Assembly (NCBI RefSeq): GCF_010686655.1
Contig: NZ_JAAGVY010000018.1
Location: 1 to 64,000, forward strand
Direction of reading: 5' to 3'
From: Cryomorpha ignava
GTDB taxonomy: Bacteria > Bacteroidota > Bacteroidia > Flavobacteriales_D > Cryomorphaceae
Length of the DNA stretch: 64,000 nucleotides
The notes under the pieces are model-generated. The model saw only the letters and a list, made by a program, of their open reading frames with translations. It was not told where the DNA came from and ran no database searches. A program made the position numbers and the translations under genes. Of the stretch, positions 62,659 through 64,000 are shown piece by piece. Positions within the stretch are counted from its first letter, which is position 1. Each line of letters starts with the position of its first letter.

Positions 62659-64000
62659 ATGAAGGTTTCTTATAACTGGCTTCAATCATACCTTAAGTTA
62701 GATCAAACTCCCGAACAAGTAGCCGAAATCCTTACAGATACCGGCCTGGAAGTGGAGAAATTGGAAAAGTGGGAATCCGTTCCAGGTGGATTGGAAGGAG
62801 TAATGGTTGGCCATGTGGTTGATTTGTGGCCACATCCAAATGCCGACAAGCTCAATGTTACAAAAGTTGATCTTGGTATTGGAGAACCTGTACAAATCGT
62901 ATGTGGCGCGCCAAATGTGGCTAAAGGACAGAAAGTACTAGTAGCCACCGTTGGTACTACGCTTATGCCCGAGCCTGGCAAACCCTTTGAGATCAAAAAG
63001 GCGAAAATTCGCGGTGAAGAATCATTTGGAATGATTTGCGCAGAAGATGAACTTGGAATTGGTACAAGCCATGCGGGAATTATGGTTTTGCCTGGCGATA
63101 CCAAGATGGGAATAACAGCGGCAGATTATCTGGGACTGGAAACAGATTATGTTTTTGAAATTGGCCTTACCCCAAACCGTACCGATGGATTTGGACACTA
63201 TGGGGTGGCGCGCGATATAGCGGCACGATTAAGCCTCAAAAAACAGGTAGGCGCGGAGAAACCCGAACTCAAAAAGCTGGATATCTACCAAAGTGAGAAG
63301 CCAAAAATTAGTGTTGAAATAAGAGATAAGCAAGGCTGCGGTAGATATGCAGGCTTATTGATTGAAAACATAAAAGTACAACCTTCGCCAGAGTGGCTAC
63401 AAAACAGATTGCGTGCTATTGGTCAGACGCCAATAAATAACGTAGTAGATATTACCAATTTTGTTTTGCACGAAATGGGTCAGCCCCTACATGCATTCGA
63501 TGCGGCGAGGATTAAGGGAAACAAGATAGTTATTGACACCTTGCCAAAAGGGACAAAGTTCACCACGCTCGATGAAGTTGAACGCGTGCTTGATGAGAAA
63601 GACCTGATGATATGCAATGGCGAAGGCGGAATGTGTATTGCGGGCGTTTTTGGAGGAATTCGCAGTGGTGTATCTGATCATACGACTTCTGTATTTCTTG
63701 AAAGTGCCTGGTTTAATCCCGTTCGCATTCGCAAAACAGCGAAGCGTCACGGACTCAATACCGATGCATCGTTTAGATTTGAACGCGGCGTTGATCCAAA
63801 CGGAACTGTGTTTGCCCTGAAGCGAGCAGCAAATCTGATTCTCGAGATTGCCGGAGGAGAAGTGGTTGGGCCGTTAATTGATGAGATTACAGAAATACCG
63901 CAACAAGTCGCACTCGATTTTAGTCTTGAGCGATTTAATAGCCTCGCCGGAACAAATCTCGATGAACAAGTTGTGACCGGAATTTTGAAATCGTTAGATT
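62659..64000 (+). CDS. pheT: Phenylalanine--tRNA ligase beta subunit (5' part; runs off window)
   Basis: ATG at 62659; the frame stays open to the window edge (447 complete codons of an expected ~800). N-terminus KVSYNWLQSYLKLDQTPEQVAEILTDTGLEVE, then the EMAP/tRNA-binding OB domain (VGHVVDLWPHPNADKLNVTKV; VCGAPNVAKGQKVLVATVG), then the B3/B4 core (GLTPNRTDGFGHYGVARDIA; NNVVDITNFVLHEMGQPLHAFD) and the B5 region (HGLNTDASFRFERGVDPNG). The alpha subunit is not in the window, the usual split arrangement in Bacteroidota. Confidence 0.96.
   Translation, partial: MKVSYNWLQSYLKLDQTPEQVAEILTDTGLEVEKLEKWESVPGGLEGVMVGHVVDLWPHPNADKLNVTKVDLGIGEPVQIVCGAPNVAKGQKVLVATVGTTLMPEPGKPFEIKKAKIRGEESFGMICAEDELGIGTSHAGIMVLPGDTKMGITAADYLGLETDYVFEIGLTPNRTDGFGHYGVARDIAARLSLKKQVGAEKPELKKLDIYQSEKPKISVEIRDKQGCGRYAGLLIENIKVQPSPEWLQNRLRAIGQTPINNVVDITNFVLHEMGQPLHAFDAARIKGNKIVIDTLPKGTKFTTLDEVERVLDEKDLMICNGEGGMCIAGVFGGIRSGVSDHTTSVFLESAWFNPVRIRKTAKRHGLNTDASFRFERGVDPNGTVFALKRAANLILEIAGGEVVGPLIDEITEIPQQVALDFSLERFNSLAGTNLDEQVVTGILKSLD

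Overview
The window comes from a Bacteroidota chromosome, most likely Flavobacteriales. Evidence: A+T-rich DNA, TAnnTTTG -7 promoter boxes ahead of many genes, two choice-of-anchor L surface proteins with gliding-type (type B) type IX secretion (T9SS) C-termini, a PorV/PorQ-family protein, a family S46 dipeptidyl-peptidase, DUF2911, DUF3127 and a Bacteroidota-type gene set (PDH E1 split into alpha and beta, heptaprenylglyceryl-phosphate-synthase family, bifunctional nuclease). I cannot name the genus.

Layout. 1-540: 3' end of a transposase-like ORF, then non-coding DNA. 542-7656 (minus): DPP7-like peptidase, secreted repeat protein, DUF255 thioredoxin-like protein, LEA-type lipoprotein, M20 dipeptidase. 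7833-12949 (plus): two tandem giant secreted adhesin-like paralogs. 13282-15288 (minus): PPTase, GGGP synthase and ThiE-like operon, divergent from ahcY (15384). 16787-17111: repeat-rich gap. 17110-17869: a Rieske-like lipoprotein and a small basic secreted protein. 18149-27439: TonB receptor, 1465-residue surface protein and PorV-like barrel. 27536-34903: housekeeping genes (greA, HIT, ruvC), envelope genes (flippase-like, GT2), an orphan OppC-type permease, an AtoE transporter, DUF3127 and a flavin reductase. 35109-40354: tRNA-Leu, msrA, tig, clpP, clpX, DUF2911. 40468-45448 (minus): PIG-L deacetylase, a 43-residue membrane protein and an SSS symporter, plus a hypothetical. 45915-48711 (minus): thyA-folA and a nucleoside transporter. 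49414-51944 (minus): bifunctional nuclease and ETF alpha/beta. 52200-52753: RelE/ParE-type toxin-antitoxin pair. 53128-59875: pyruvate dehydrogenase genes interrupted by a membrane pyrophosphatase that carries a C-terminal YceI domain. 60041-64000: recG and the 5' part of pheT.

Functional links: pyruvate oxidation (pdhB, pdhA, pdhC) and PPi-driven ion pumping share one locus. Proteostasis is the classic tig-clpP-clpX block. thyA-folA supply dTMP and recycle folate. ETF feeds electrons to the quinone pool. The T9SS-type cargo and the TonB/PorV triad build the outer surface.

The most unusual items are the pyrophosphatase-YceI fusion inside the PDH locus, an apparently tRNA-less second copy of the tRNA-Leu promoter/terminator flanking msrA, a dispersed double-hairpin repeat family, a terminator-like hairpin in the greA leader, and a Rieske-like lipoprotein that has lost cluster ligands. 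I saw no CRISPR array, rRNA, prophage or clearly new defence system.
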